64,000 nt of DNA, taken from contig NZ_JBHSCZ010000001.1 of assembly GCF_042651465.1 (NCBI RefSeq), positions 682,001 to 746,000 of the forward strand. The letters are read 5' to 3'. Origin of the DNA: Ferruginibacter yonginensis. Lineage in GTDB: Bacteria; Bacteroidota; Bacteroidia; Chitinophagales; Chitinophagaceae. Under the pieces are notes generated by a model. It did not search any database. It was not told the DNA's origin and saw only the letters and a program-made list of their open reading frames with translations. The stretch's first letter is position 1. The number at the start of each line of letters is the position of its first letter. Below, piece after piece: positions 1 through 9,284 of the stretch. A program made the position numbers and the translations under genes.

Positions 1-1
1 T

Positions 2-487
2 GATCGTTTTTTACGTGGGGGCGACCATACGCCATTTGTTGAAAACGGATTTACTGCGGTAAGAATTACTGAGATGAATGAAAATTATACCCATCAACAC
101 CAAGATGTAAGAAAAGAAAATGGCATACAATATGGCGATTTAATTGAGTTTATTGATTTTGAATATTTAAGAAAAAACACTGCCATTAACTTGAGTACGT
201 TAGCCAACCTTGCAAAAGCACCAACTATGCCGGTTGATGTAAAAATTGATGTAAAGCGTTTAGGCAATAGCTCATATTTGTATTGGAAGCCATCAGCAAC
301 AGGTAATGTAAAAGGATATTATTTGTTAGTAAGAGAAACAACTAGTGCTGTTTGGCAAAAGAAAATATTTACTAATACCACTGAAATAACGGTACCTTAT
401 TCAAAAGACAATTACTTTTTTGCAGTACAAGCCGTTAACGAAAGCGGTAATGAAAGTTTACCTGTAGTACCAAGTGTAGGCCGTTAA
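2..487 (+). CDS. M28 family metallopeptidase, C-terminal part (5' truncated by window edge)
   Basis: The reading frame is open from base 2, so only the C-terminal 161 residues are visible and the true start lies outside the window. The visible part opens with GGDHTPF followed by AVRITE and a NYTHQHQD segment. These resemble the last metal-site region of M28 (aminopeptidase S/Y-like) zinc peptidases, where the His of GGDH is a metal ligand. Residues after about 75 form a small beta domain of fibronectin type III character, with the motifs YLYW, YYLLVRE and AVNESGNES. FN3-like tails are common on secreted M28 peptidases. The catalytic core and signal peptide cannot be checked. The family assignment is fairly secure and the substrate is unknown. 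Confidence 0.8.
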   Translation, partial: DRFLRGGDHTPFVENGFTAVRITEMNENYTHQHQDVRKENGIQYGDLIEFIDFEYLRKNTAINLSTLANLAKAPTMPVDVKIDVKRLGNSSYLYWKPSATGNVKGYYLLVRETTSAVWQKKIFTNTTEITVPYSKDNYFFAVQAVNESGNESLPVVPSVGR

Positions 488-497
488 AAATTTATTT

Positions 498-746
498 ATG
501 GAAGATGTACCTATGCCTGATGGTAGTATATTGGTAACAATTGTAACCTTACAAATGCCTTTTGGTAAATACAAAGGAACATTATTGAAAAACCTACCTG
601 TTAGTTATTTAGAGTGGTTTGCACGAAAAGGATTTCCTAAAAATAAATTAGGACAAACCCTACAATGCTTGCTCGAAATAAAAATGAATGGGTTAGAAGG
701 TTTGTTACAACAAGTACAACACCAAGTTAACGCAACAAAAAGTTAG
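498..746 (+). CDS. DUF3820 family protein
   Basis: This is a small 82-residue protein. The core MPFGKYKG, LPVSYLEWFARKGFP and NGLEGLL is the signature of DUF3820, a short domain also seen next to exonuclease-like proteins. No catalytic activity is established for the stand-alone form. It starts 10 bases after the peptidase stop and probably shares its transcript. An internal Met at residue 6 is an alternative start. Its last 20 bases overlap the 3' end of the convergent gene on the other strand. Confidence 0.75.
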   Translation: MEDVPMPDGSILVTIVTLQMPFGKYKGTLLKNLPVSYLEWFARKGFPKNKLGQTLQCLLEIKMNGLEGLLQQVQHQVNATKS

Positions 747-1659
747 ATAAAGTCGCAGTAAAAACACCTCTTTCTCTTTTTTTGAAAATGGCTTTCCAAT
801 TGCCATTGTAGCGAATAACTGCAGGTACCGTTAATATACCTACTTGTGTCATTTGAACTTCCATATTTACTTTAAAATCGTACACACCAGCATCGTAACT
901 AAGGGTATACGTTCTGGCAACCACATCAAACGTTGTTTCATTAAACCATGTATTCATTTCATCAACCACTACATTACCTTCTTTACCAGGTTTAACTTTC
1001 TGTTTAAACACATAGCAATTAATACCATTTTTTTGTTCAAAATCAATATCCATATCATAAGCATCAGCTATATCATCATCGTAAATAGCTGTTTTATTGC
1101 TCATGAAGGGTAATCCATTAATGCGCCTACCGGGGTTAAAAAATAACATTTTCAATTGTTCTTTATGTTTTTCCATACCGGATTTACCTTCAGTTGAAAA
1201 TTCATTTCCTGCAACAATATTGGTTTCGCCACACATTTCACCTTTGGTAAAAAAAATGGAAGCATACATTTGAGCGGTGTAATAATTGTATGTTTTATCA
1301 TCGTTATAAAAATCACCCGTTACATTTTCTTCTAGCACTTTCATGGTTCTACAACCCTTGCTTGCTAACTGCTGGGTTTTGCTGAACAAAGAGGCATTAA
1401 GGTTACCTTTTTTATCAAGCATCCTTATATCATTAATTGCATCGAAATTGAGGATGCGTAAATTTTTAAATGCTTTGTAAAATGAAGTATCTGATTTTAT
1501 TTTTTCAATAAAAGAAGGCACATTGAGTTTATTATCAATAACCACGGTTGATAATGTAATAAGTTTACTTCCCACCGCAACAGTAGTATCTTTCGGTGTT
1601 TGAGCAACAGCTTGTTCAACTAAACTACAAATCAAAAAAAGAGGCATGAAAAATTTCAT
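727..1659 (-). CDS. Secreted protein of unknown function
   Basis: The 310-residue protein has an apparent signal peptide (MKFFMPLFLICSLVEQAVAQ) that would be cleaved after AVAQ. The mature part contains FNPGRRINGLPF, an acidic YDDDIADAYDMDIDFEQ stretch and C-terminal beta strands (TVPAVIRYNGNW). I do not recognise a characterised family. The overall look is that of periplasmic or surface proteins widespread in Bacteroidota. A terminator-like hairpin covers its first codons, so its expression may be limited by read-through from the repeat-protein gene just upstream. An in-frame ATG at codon 5 lies in the same hairpin. Confidence 0.65.
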   Translation of the reverse strand: MKFFMPLFLICSLVEQAVAQTPKDTTVAVGSKLITLSTVVIDNKLNVPSFIEKIKSDTSFYKAFKNLRILNFDAINDIRMLDKKGNLNASLFSKTQQLASKGCRTMKVLEENVTGDFYNDDKTYNYYTAQMYASIFFTKGEMCGETNIVAGNEFSTEGKSGMEKHKEQLKMLFFNPGRRINGLPFMSNKTAIYDDDIADAYDMDIDFEQKNGINCYVFKQKVKPGKEGNVVVDEMNTWFNETTFDVVARTYTLSYDAGVYDFKVNMEVQMTQVGILTVPAVIRYNGNWKAIFKKRERGVFTATLSNFLLR

Positions 1660-1664
1660 GCCTC
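1634..1664 (-). terminator. Intrinsic terminator overlapping a start codon
   Basis: An 11-base perfect inverted repeat (GAGGCATGAAA with TTTCATGCCTC, 2-base loop) is followed on the minus strand by seven T residues. It lies about 30 bases past the stop of the repeat-protein gene and would end that transcript. The right arm contains the ATG of the next gene (1659-1657). Confidence 0.8.
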
Positions 1665-1692
1665 AATTTACTTAAAAAATTAACTGCTAAAT

Positions 1693-4467
1693 TTATAAGT
1701 CGGTTGATTGCGCTATTTTATTGCTTTCGTTTTGAAGTACCACTTTTTTAGCAGCAGGTAATACATCAATACTTTGCGTTCCTACAACTGTTGCTTTGGT
1801 TGGCGGTGTTGCAGCTTTTAAGTTACTGATAGATGATGGTTCATTTGCATTCGCTACATTTTTAGGATTGCTCATAGGCGTTGCCTTTACCTCATCTAAA
1901 GAGGATGCACCACTTTGTGAACCTACTCTTTTACTTTCAGGCTGATTGTATGATGCAGGATCAATATATTTACCCTTATCCGCTGCCTTTTTTTCTTCAA
2001 CTGCTACAAATGGGAATTGCTGCAAACGAGCATCATTACGAACGCCTTTTACTTCCCAACTTACTTTTACATTTGGTTGGTTGGTAGCAATTTCAAATGT
2101 ATTATTAGCAATTTCTTTACTAATAATGGCTTGTGCAAAAGTGCCACCTATTACCGTTAATTGATATCTAAAATCTTTATTAATTTTTTCAAAATACTCG
2201 GGTAACTGTACCAAGGCCTTTCCGTTATTATCTGTTTGAATATTACCACTGTATACATTCAATACTTCGTTGCTTTCAATAGCTGCATGACGTAAAATTT
2301 TGTTGGTAGGATCTAAAGGATAATCCATCGTAAAAGCTTTTACACCAATAGCTGTAAAGTCGCCATTTACCACCACTTTACCTGTTGTATTTTCAATACG
2401 AAGGCGTTCACCGCCTCCGCCTAATTCAAAAATTTGATAATCATCCGTACCCGGATTATTTCTGGTATTCCATTGATTTACGCCAGCTTTTGCAAAACGC
2501 AGTGCAGCATCGCCATTATTTGCGTCAATATCTATTATAGAAAATGTATTTGATGAGCGACTTCTAATACCTGTTGCACCTCCGTGTAGAATATCTAACT
2601 TGTATGTTGGATTAGTCGTTTCGCCAATACCCACATTACCAGTGGCACGTTGAATAACCATACGGCTGCCGCCACCGCCTAACTCAAACCATTCAAAATA
2701 ATCATCTGCTGGTCTGTTACGCATGTTCCATAAATTGGTACCTGCTTTTGCAAAACGCAATGCGGCATCACCTGAAGCAGCATCAATATCAACCACTGAA
2801 AAACTACCACTTGAACGGCTTCTAATACCCGTGCTACCGCCATGCAATACATCTAATTTATAAGTTGGGTTGGCTGTTTCGCCAATACCCACATTACCAG
2901 TGGCACGTTGTATAACCATACGGCTGCCGCCACCGCCTAACTCAAACCATTCAAAATAATCATCTGCTGGTCGGTTACGCATGTTCCATAAATTAGTACC
3001 TGCTTTTGCAAAACGCAATGCAGCATCACCTGAAGCAGCATCAATATCAACTACAGAAAATGAACTTGATGAACGACTTCTAATACCTGTACTACCACCA
3101 TGTAACACATCTAATTTATAAACTGGATTAGCTGTTTCGCCAATACCCACATTACCAGTGGCACGTTGAATAACCATACGGCTACCACCACCGCCTAGCT
3201 CAAACCATTCTAAATAATCATCGGCTGGTCGGTTACGCATGTTCCATAAATTGGTGCCTGCTTTTGCAAAACGTAAGGCTGCATCGCCACTATTTGCATC
3301 AATATCAACTACTGAAAATGAACTTGATGAACGACTTCTTATACCTGTACTACCAGCATGTAATACATCAAATTTATAAGCAGGTATATTATTACCCACT
3401 CCAACGTTTGTACCATCATCAAATAATTGTGAGTTACCAATAGTATTGCCATTAGGCGTAAATTTTGCAACCGTATTTAAAGTACCACTACCGCCAATAC
3501 TTGCTGGCAAAGGCGTTGGTGCCCATGTTGTTCCATTCCATTGTAGTACATCATTAGCATTGGGTGCTGTAGCACTCACTGGCCTTGTTTGCAAACGTGC
3601 TACAGTTGGGTTAGGGTATGTAGCTGATAAATCGCCTCCTGCTGCACCTGATGGTGGTAATGTTGTTGGTATAACACCAGGTGCTATCATAGTTGCATTA
3701 ACTGCACCATTAGCAATTGTTGGGTTAGGATAAGTACCAGTTAATGAACCACCTGCTGCACCTGATGGTGGTAATGTTGTTGGTATAACACCAGGTGCTA
3801 TCATAGTTGCATTAACTGCACCATTAGCAATTGTTGGGTTAGGATAAGTACCAGTTAATGAACCACCTGCTGCACCTGATGGTGGTAATGTTGTTGGTAA
3901 TGGAAGTGTACCAGCAACAATTACCCTACCCTTTGCATCAACCGTGAAGGTAGGATAGTTAGCACTGTTGCCATAAGAACCTGCAGTTACACCACTTGTA
4001 ATAAGTGTTGGGTTAGGATAAACGCCAGTTAAATCGCCACCAGCAGCACCAATAGGTGCAGCACCTGTTGCGTTTAATGCAAAAGGTACACTTGCTAATT
4101 GTGTAGTACCTAATGCTACAAATGATGAACCACCATTAGCATCCATTTCTACTTGTAAAAACTTTGTACCACTTGCCCAATTTACAGCAGCAATAGTACC
4201 ATTAACATTGGTGGCACCACCGCTACCAATTTGCACATTAAATAAGCCAAACGCATTGGTAGTAATACTTCTGGTTTCGCTGTAAACTACAGCACCATTG
4301 GCATTGTTATCTCTTACTGATAAACGAATGGTAATATTTTTATTAGCTAAAGCGTTACCAACTGGGTTACGTGCCACCCCTTGGTAATTAAAAATGTTAG
4401 GTGCTTGTGCATAGCCAATATTCATTAATGCGATGGCTAATATAGCACTTGATATAATTTTTTTCAT
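1693..4467 (-). CDS. Secreted tail-fibre-like repeat protein
   Basis: The start at MKKIISS is chosen because it gives a proper signal peptide ending in GYAQA. An ATG eight codons upstream exists but adds unlikely residues. The N-terminal part (IFNYQGVARNP, ITIRLSVRD, GLFNVQIGSG) is common in large Bacteroidota surface proteins. It is followed by two identical 38-residue units rich in Gly, Pro and Thr, then four 86-residue units containing LDVLHGGSTGIRSRSS and GNVGIGE. A C-terminal region (DYPLDPTNKILRHAAIES, DFRYQLTVIGG) recurs in fibre-like proteins of several phyla. It is probably an extracellular structural or adhesive protein. It lies 60 bases downstream of a T9SS-sorted protein, likely in one operon. 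Confidence 0.75.
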   Translation of the reverse strand: MKKIISSAILAIALMNIGYAQAPNIFNYQGVARNPVGNALANKNITIRLSVRDNNANGAVVYSETRSITTNAFGLFNVQIGSGGATNVNGTIAAVNWASGTKFLQVEMDANGGSSFVALGTTQLASVPFALNATGAAPIGAAGGDLTGVYPNPTLITSGVTAGSYGNSANYPTFTVDAKGRVIVAGTLPLPTTLPPSGAAGGSLTGTYPNPTIANGAVNATMIAPGVIPTTLPPSGAAGGSLTGTYPNPTIANGAVNATMIAPGVIPTTLPPSGAAGGDLSATYPNPTVARLQTRPVSATAPNANDVLQWNGTTWAPTPLPASIGGSGTLNTVAKFTPNGNTIGNSQLFDDGTNVGVGNNIPAYKFDVLHAGSTGIRSRSSSSFSVVDIDANSGDAALRFAKAGTNLWNMRNRPADDYLEWFELGGGGSRMVIQRATGNVGIGETANPVYKLDVLHGGSTGIRSRSSSSFSVVDIDAASGDAALRFAKAGTNLWNMRNRPADDYFEWFELGGGGSRMVIQRATGNVGIGETANPTYKLDVLHGGSTGIRSRSSGSFSVVDIDAASGDAALRFAKAGTNLWNMRNRPADDYFEWFELGGGGSRMVIQRATGNVGIGETTNPTYKLDILHGGATGIRSRSSNTFSIIDIDANNGDAALRFAKAGVNQWNTRNNPGTDDYQIFELGGGGERLRIENTTGKVVVNGDFTAIGVKAFTMDYPLDPTNKILRHAAIESNEVLNVYSGNIQTDNNGKALVQLPEYFEKINKDFRYQLTVIGGTFAQAIISKEIANNTFEIATNQPNVKVSWEVKGVRNDARLQQFPFVAVEEKKAADKGKYIDPASYNQPESKRVGSQSGASSLDEVKATPMSNPKNVANANEPSSISNLKAATPPTKATVVGTQSIDVLPAAKKVVLQNESNKIAQSTDL
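2363..3394 (-). repeat. Four tandem 258-bp (86-residue) coding repeats
   Basis: The phrase TCGCCAATAC recurs at 2621, 2879 and 3137, exactly 258 bases apart, with a diverged fourth unit boundary near 3395. The middle units are nearly identical at the nucleotide level and the outermost units are more diverged. Confidence 0.9.
3638..3899 (-). repeat. Tandem 114-bp (38-residue) coding repeats
   Basis: Copies at 3638-3751 and 3752-3865 read as identical by eye. A partial third copy runs to about 3899. The encoded unit contains LPPSGAAGGSLTGTYPNPT. The perfect identity points to recent duplication or gene conversion. Confidence 0.9.
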
Positions 4468-4527
4468 GATGTTAATTGTTATAGTAATCATTTAAATACA
4501 CTTTCAAATAATGTTGATGCGTATTTA

Positions 4528-5079
4528 TTATTTACTTGATTTAATAATTTTAAACGTACTAGCTCTTTTCACAATGATATCATCTGCATTATGCCCATCA
4601 GGCACAAAAACTACGTTTATGAAATAAGCACCATTGGGCAAGCCAGTTAAATCGTATCGTTCAATTCGAGTACAACAGCCGTATTGAAATCGTCGAGTAT
4701 TAATTACCCTTCCTAATGCATCGGTTAATTGTAAGTTCATTTGACCTGAAATGTTTAAAAAGAAATCAAGTTCAAATGGCCCTTGCGTTACGTTTGGAAA
4801 AATTTTATACTCATTTAAACCGAATACAAAAATTTCAGGATCACGAAAAACCTTATCTGTACAAGGTTGTAGCAATCCATTAGTTGTAATAAGATTGGGT
4901 GTAGTGTAGGTATCAATAATAGCTAATTCTCCAAAACTCCATTCGAGTTGGGTATAGGAGCTGCCACTTTGATACACACCGCCGGTACTGTTTAAAATAA
5001 AGGGAATTACCGCTTGGCTTTGCCCCCTTATTGAAAAACAAAGCACCATTAGTAGCAACAAAATTGTTTTGTTTTGCAT
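4528..5079 (-). CDS. Secreted protein with T9SS type A C-terminal sorting domain
   Basis: The start MQNKTILLLLM is preferred over an ATG 19 codons upstream because it gives a clean signal peptide ending at GQSQA. The C-terminal 80 residues (KIFPNVTQGPFELDF, LTDALGRVI, YDLTGLPNGAYFINV, final KRASTFKIIK) match the type IX secretion sorting domain, which directs export through the outer membrane and removal or anchoring of the tail. The middle is a small beta region (SSYTQLEWSFGELAI) found in many such proteins. It lies upstream of the repeat protein and may act with it at the cell surface. Confidence 0.8.
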   Translation of the reverse strand: MQNKTILLLLMVLCFSIRGQSQAVIPFILNSTGGVYQSGSSYTQLEWSFGELAIIDTYTTPNLITTNGLLQPCTDKVFRDPEIFVFGLNEYKIFPNVTQGPFELDFFLNISGQMNLQLTDALGRVINTRRFQYGCCTRIERYDLTGLPNGAYFINVVFVPDGHNADDIIVKRASTFKIIKSSK

Positions 5080-5253
5080 GATGTTAGTTTTGATGATTAA
5101 AATTGGTAATTGAATATATTTGTCTTTAGCATACACTTTTAAAGAAATCGATGAGGTTTATAATAAAATCTACAAACGGCTCTTTACAGTGTACGAAAAT
5201 CTTTTACGAAAGTAAGTATCATTAAAATGCACAGACTACCTCATTCGAGGGAT

Positions 5254-5283
5254 AAAAAAAGCGCCTGCAAAAATGCAGGCGCT
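5254..5283 (-). terminator. Intrinsic terminator after def
   Basis: The inverted repeat AGCGCCTGCA and TGCAGGCGCT with a four-base A loop is followed on the minus strand by seven T residues. It ends the leftward rimO-bshC-ruvX-def transcript. Confidence 0.9.
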
Positions 5284-5308
5284 CTAAAATATATTCTAAA
5301 TACTTAAG

Positions 5309-5887
5309 CTATTTTGGAAAAACCATTCTATAATCAACCCTAATTTTTCCCTTACTAATATCATCTAACTTACGCTTAATCAATGTTTTTTTAAGTGGCT
5401 TAATATGGTCGATAAATAATTTACCTTCTAAATGATCGTACTCATGTAAAATAACCCTAGCTGTAATACCTGTGAAAGTTTTGGTATGTTCAGTAAAATT
5501 TTCATCTACAAAAGAGAGTGTTACAGATTCTGGTCGTACTACATCCTCCCTAATTCTAGGGATGCTCAGGCAACCTTCATTGTAGGCCCAAGGGGTTCCA
5601 TCTAAAGCAACAATATGTGCATTTATAAAAGTGCCTTTATAACCCGGTGCATCAGTATAGCCATCCGTATCGCCATCTTCATCATTAGCAAATATTTGCT
5701 CACTATCCACTGTAAAAATGCGAATACTTTTATTAATTTGAGGTGCTGCCAAACCAACACCATTACTGTTATACATGGTTTCCCACATATCAGCCAACAA
5801 CTTTTCTAACCCTTCATATTCAGGTGTAATATCAACTGCTACTTGTCTGAGTATTGGTGAACCATACGCCACAATTGGTAAAATCAT
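5309..5887 (-). CDS. def: Peptide deformylase
   Basis: This enzyme removes the N-formyl group from nascent proteins in the cytoplasm. All three family motifs are intact: GVGLAAPQ (residues 43-50), EGCLSIP with metal ligand Cys106, and HEYDH with His148 and His152 as metal ligands and Glu149 as catalytic base. An acidic insertion at about residues 68-82 (DEDGDTDGYTD) lengthens the protein slightly over the E. coli enzyme. It lies 26 bases downstream of ruvX and is the last gene of the operon. Confidence 0.97.
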   Translation of the reverse strand: MILPIVAYGSPILRQVAVDITPEYEGLEKLLADMWETMYNSNGVGLAAPQINKSIRIFTVDSEQIFANDEDGDTDGYTDAPGYKGTFINAHIVALDGTPWAYNEGCLSIPRIREDVVRPESVTLSFVDENFTEHTKTFTGITARVILHEYDHLEGKLFIDHIKPLKKTLIKRKLDDISKGKIRVDYRMVFPK

Positions 5888-5913
5888 AAAATCAAAATTT
5901 AATATTTTTATTG

Positions 5914-6327
5914 TTAGAAATTGCTTTGCATATACTCTTGTAACATTATTGTAGCTGCAATTTCATCTACTAATTTTTTATCTCTGCGTTGCATTTTTTT
6001 GAGTCCCATTTCAAGCATAGCATCTTTAGCCATTTTTGAAGTATATCGTTCATCAACCGTTTTAATAGGCATTGCAGGAAAAGCTTTTTGCAATCGCTTA
6101 ATAGCATCTCTTGCTGGTTGTGTGCCATGTGTATCGCTTTCGTCCCAATTAACAGGTAACCCAATAATGATAAGCTCTACTTGTTCACTAACGAAATAAT
6201 TTTTTAAAAAAGCAATTAATTCATGCGATGGAATCGTTGTTAAACCTGTTGCAATAATTTGCAATGGATCCGTTACAGCAATTCCTGTACGTTTTTTTCC
6301 ATAATCAATTGCTAGTATTCTACCCAT
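5914..6327 (-). CDS. ruvX: Holliday junction resolvase-like protein RuvX/YqgF
   Basis: This is an RNase H-fold nuclease of the YqgF family, implicated in 16S/23S pre-rRNA processing and proposed as a Holliday junction resolvase. The N-terminal ILAIDYGKKRTGIAV carries the first catalytic Asp. IIIGLPVNWD and VDERYTSKMA supply the other conserved acidic positions. The start at MGRILAID is chosen; an ATG two codons upstream is possible. The gene overlaps the end of bshC by about 8 bases, suggesting translational coupling. Confidence 0.93.
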   Translation of the reverse strand: MGRILAIDYGKKRTGIAVTDPLQIIATGLTTIPSHELIAFLKNYFVSEQVELIIIGLPVNWDESDTHGTQPARDAIKRLQKAFPAMPIKTVDERYTSKMAKDAMLEMGLKKMQRRDKKLVDEIAATIMLQEYMQSNF

Positions 6328-7927
6328 GGTCACTTTCTTTTAAAATAGTAAAACCATTTTCAAATGCTGCTGCATGATTATAAACCGCACTTATAAATTC
6401 GTTACCATATTTACTATAATAAGCCACAACATTATCAACCCTTTCTTGTAAATTATTTGTAGGATTAACGAAACTTTTTAATTTTAAAATTTGACGTTGC
6501 TGTGCCTCAAATTTTTTCTTTTCGGCTTTCAACATCTTCTTTTCCAATGCTAATAATTTTTGCGAAGCTTTGGTTGCTAAAGCATTTACATGTGTATTTA
6601 AGCTAGCATCTATTAAAGTTGCTGCATTATTTATAGTAGCATAGAATTGCTGTAAAGCTGCAATTTCATTTTGTAAATGCAGTTGCAGGGTTGATTGTTT
6701 TTTTACTAAATTATTTAATAAGGTTTCAGGCGTTTTAAAAATATCAAGTGTTTGTAATGATAATTTTTGCATCAAATCCATACACGTTTTATTAAGTATT
6801 GTATATGAATTTCGTAAAATTAATGGCGGAAAAAATACATCAACTGCTTCAAATACTTTTTTTAACTCAAGCCAATAAGCCATTTCACCACCGCCGCCTA
6901 TAAAAGCAACATTGGGTAAAATCGTTTCTTGATAAACCGGTCTTAAAATTACATTCGGACTAAACCTTTCAGGATGTTGTTGCAACTCTGCCAATATTTC
7001 ATCTTTTGTGAAATGAAGATTTGTGTTTACAACTGAAAAATAATCACCATCAGCTTCTATACGTTCCCGTATATCATCTTTTAAATAAAATAAATTAATG
7101 GGCCTACCCACTGTTTGTAATTTATACCCTTGAGGAAAGTTAGCTACAGTAGTTGCAACAGCGTTTTGTGAAAACTGTGCAGTTAGTTCTTTTTCAACAA
7201 TGGGGGTAAATATTTTTTTTAGCGATGTATGTTCTGGTAATAAAACTACCAATCCAAAATTTGCAAATAATTGATGTACTAATTTAAAAGTTGACAACGC
7301 TATCGTATTGCCTAATGTGTAACAATTTCGCAATACATCAATGATGCTTTGGCCAAATGGTTCAATGGCAATTTGTCCAGAAATTTCATTTATTAAATTG
7401 ATTAAAGCTTTATCAACCAACATATTTCCTACAGCTCCTTTTTGGTTGGTTTGCCAATGGTAGGTAGTTTGGTTAATGTATACTTCACCTAATTCTTCCA
7501 AATCAGCATCTTCAGTACCCATGTAATACACCGGTACAAATTTTTTATTGGGTATGCTTTCATTAAGGTGATTGCTTAATTTGATAGCATGAATAATTTT
7601 GTAGATAAAGTATAAATGCCCAGTAAAAATATTTGGTTGGTGTGCTGTACAAACTGTAAACGTATCGTTGCTCAAAAGTGCATCAATATTGGCTTGTACT
7701 GTTTCGTTCGTTTCAATTGTTGTATATTGTTCTGTTAAAACACTGTGCAGTATTTTTCTATTAACGGGGGCAAATTGTCGTGCAGCTACGGCTTCTTTTA
7801 CACCATCAAGTGTAGGTTGAAAACGATACAAATCTTTCAACAAAGGATTTTCATTTAGGTAATCTATTACCAAGGTTGAAAAAGCCCCCGTTTGTTGATA
7901 TGGTATATTTTCAGCAGTAAAATTCAT
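6320..7927 (-). CDS. bshC: Bacillithiol biosynthesis cysteine-adding enzyme BshC
   Basis: The 535-residue protein matches BshC in length and plan: an N-terminal Rossmann-like core with TAHQPNIFTGHLYFIYK and PVYYMGTEDADLEE, then GGGGEMAYWLELK, and a long C-terminal coiled coil rich in Lys, Gln and Leu. The enzyme adds cysteine to GlcN-malate as the last step of bacillithiol synthesis. bshA and bshB are not in the window. Its place between rimO and ruvX in a housekeeping operon is consistent with constitutive expression. Confidence 0.95.
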   Translation of the reverse strand: MNFTAENIPYQQTGAFSTLVIDYLNENPLLKDLYRFQPTLDGVKEAVAARQFAPVNRKILHSVLTEQYTTIETNETVQANIDALLSNDTFTVCTAHQPNIFTGHLYFIYKIIHAIKLSNHLNESIPNKKFVPVYYMGTEDADLEELGEVYINQTTYHWQTNQKGAVGNMLVDKALINLINEISGQIAIEPFGQSIIDVLRNCYTLGNTIALSTFKLVHQLFANFGLVVLLPEHTSLKKIFTPIVEKELTAQFSQNAVATTVANFPQGYKLQTVGRPINLFYLKDDIRERIEADGDYFSVVNTNLHFTKDEILAELQQHPERFSPNVILRPVYQETILPNVAFIGGGGEMAYWLELKKVFEAVDVFFPPLILRNSYTILNKTCMDLMQKLSLQTLDIFKTPETLLNNLVKKQSTLQLHLQNEIAALQQFYATINNAATLIDASLNTHVNALATKASQKLLALEKKMLKAEKKKFEAQQRQILKLKSFVNPTNNLQERVDNVVAYYSKYGNEFISAVYNHAAAFENGFTILKESDHG

Positions 7928-7963
7928 TTGCCTTTATTTGATGTTTGTGGTGCGTTTTACAAG

Positions 7964-9271
7964 CTATACTAATTCTCCTTCTAAATCATAATCATAAGCT
8001 TTGGTAATTTTCACCATTACAAAATCACCTGGTTGTAGCTTTTTATTTGTGTTAATGATCACCTCATTATCTACCTCCACACTATCAAACTCTGTTCTAC
8101 CAAGGTAACGACCACTTTCTTTTTTATCAACCAAAACTTTAAAAACTCGACCTACTTTTTCGGCATTTTTTTCTAATGAAATTTCTTGTTGCACTTCCAT
8201 TATTTCATGTGCCCTTTCTTCTTTTTCTTCTGCACTTATATTGTCTTCCAAATCATGAGCAGTGGTATCTTCTTCATGACTGTAAGTAAAAATGCCCACC
8301 CTATCGAAACGCATTTTTTGTAAAAAGGTTTTAAGTTCTTCCACATCATCTCTTGTTTCGCCAGGGAAGCCAGCAATGAGTGTAGTTCGCAAACAAATGC
8401 CGGGCACTTTTGCTCTAATGGCTGTAACCAAATCTTCCATTTCTTCTCTGGTAATTTGGCGCTTCATGGCTTTCAACATATTGTTGCTAGCATGTTGTAA
8501 CGGCATATCTAAATACTTACAAATATTATCATGGGCATTCATTGCATCTAAAATTTCCATCGGAAACTTTGATGGGTAAGCATAATGTAAACGTATCCAT
8601 TGCAAACCTTCTACTGCAGCTAATTGATGTAACAAATCGGGCAACGAACGTTTTTTATAAATATCCAACCCATAGTAAGTAAGCTCTTGAGCAATGAGCA
8701 TAATTTCTTTAACGCCACGTTTTACCAATTGCTTGGCTTCATCAACAATGCTTTCAATGGTTCTACTCACATGTTGCCCACGCATGAGTGGTATTGCACA
8801 AAATGAACAAGTTCTGTTACAACCCTCACTTATTTTCACATATGCATAATGCGAAGGTGTTGCAAGTAACCTTTCGCCAATTAATTCACCTTTATAATCA
8901 GCCTCAAATTGTTTTAAAATTTGTGGCAATTCCATTGTTCCAAAAAAAGCATCTACCTCTGGTATTTCTTCTTCTAAATTATTTTTATAACGTTCGCTTA
9001 AGCAGCCCGTTACATAAACTTTATCAAGCTTACCTTTCTTTTTGAGGGCCACATTATCTAAAATGGTGTTAATACTTTCTTCTTTAGCTTTATCAATAAA
9101 ACCACATGTATTAATGATAACGATGTTATGATCTAACTTTTCATTTTCATGAACTGTTTCAATTTCATTGGCCAATAACTGCCCACTCAGCACCTCACTA
9201 TCAACCATATTTTTACTACAGCCTAGCGTAATGATGTTAACCTTATCTCTTTTTAACGTTTTTGTCTTCAT
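7964..9271 (-). CDS. rimO: Ribosomal protein S12 methylthiotransferase RimO
   Basis: This radical-SAM methylthiotransferase modifies an Asp of ribosomal protein S12. The N-terminal UPF0004 domain has cluster cysteines at about residues 18 (GCSKNMVDSE), 56 (NTCGFID) and 90 (GCLSERY). The radical-SAM cluster is CNRTCSFC at residues 151-158, followed by MRGQHVSR. A TRAM domain forms the C terminus. KNMVDSE and the S12-type insertions distinguish it from MiaB. It heads the four-gene leftward operon with a promoter box just upstream. Confidence 0.96.
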   Translation of the reverse strand: MKTKTLKRDKVNIITLGCSKNMVDSEVLSGQLLANEIETVHENEKLDHNIVIINTCGFIDKAKEESINTILDNVALKKKGKLDKVYVTGCLSERYKNNLEEEIPEVDAFFGTMELPQILKQFEADYKGELIGERLLATPSHYAYVKISEGCNRTCSFCAIPLMRGQHVSRTIESIVDEAKQLVKRGVKEIMLIAQELTYYGLDIYKKRSLPDLLHQLAAVEGLQWIRLHYAYPSKFPMEILDAMNAHDNICKYLDMPLQHASNNMLKAMKRQITREEMEDLVTAIRAKVPGICLRTTLIAGFPGETRDDVEELKTFLQKMRFDRVGIFTYSHEEDTTAHDLEDNISAEEKEERAHEIMEVQQEISLEKNAEKVGRVFKVLVDKKESGRYLGRTEFDSVEVDNEVIINTNKKLQPGDFVMVKITKAYDYDLEGELV

Positions 9272-9284
9272 AATTTTGCAGGCG

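Noticed and set aside
844..1113. Open frame on the + strand inside the secreted-protein gene
   Set aside because: It is antisense to a well-formed coding sequence with a signal peptide, has low-complexity Ile/Phe-rich composition and no recognisable domain.
3446..3733. Gly/Val/Ala-rich frame on the + strand within the repeat protein
   Set aside because: It follows from the complement of the Gly/Pro/Thr repeats and has no own start context.
2363..3899. CRISPR array or mobile repeat
   Set aside because: The repeats have coding periods (114 and 258 bp), lie in frame in one gene and lack short spacers.
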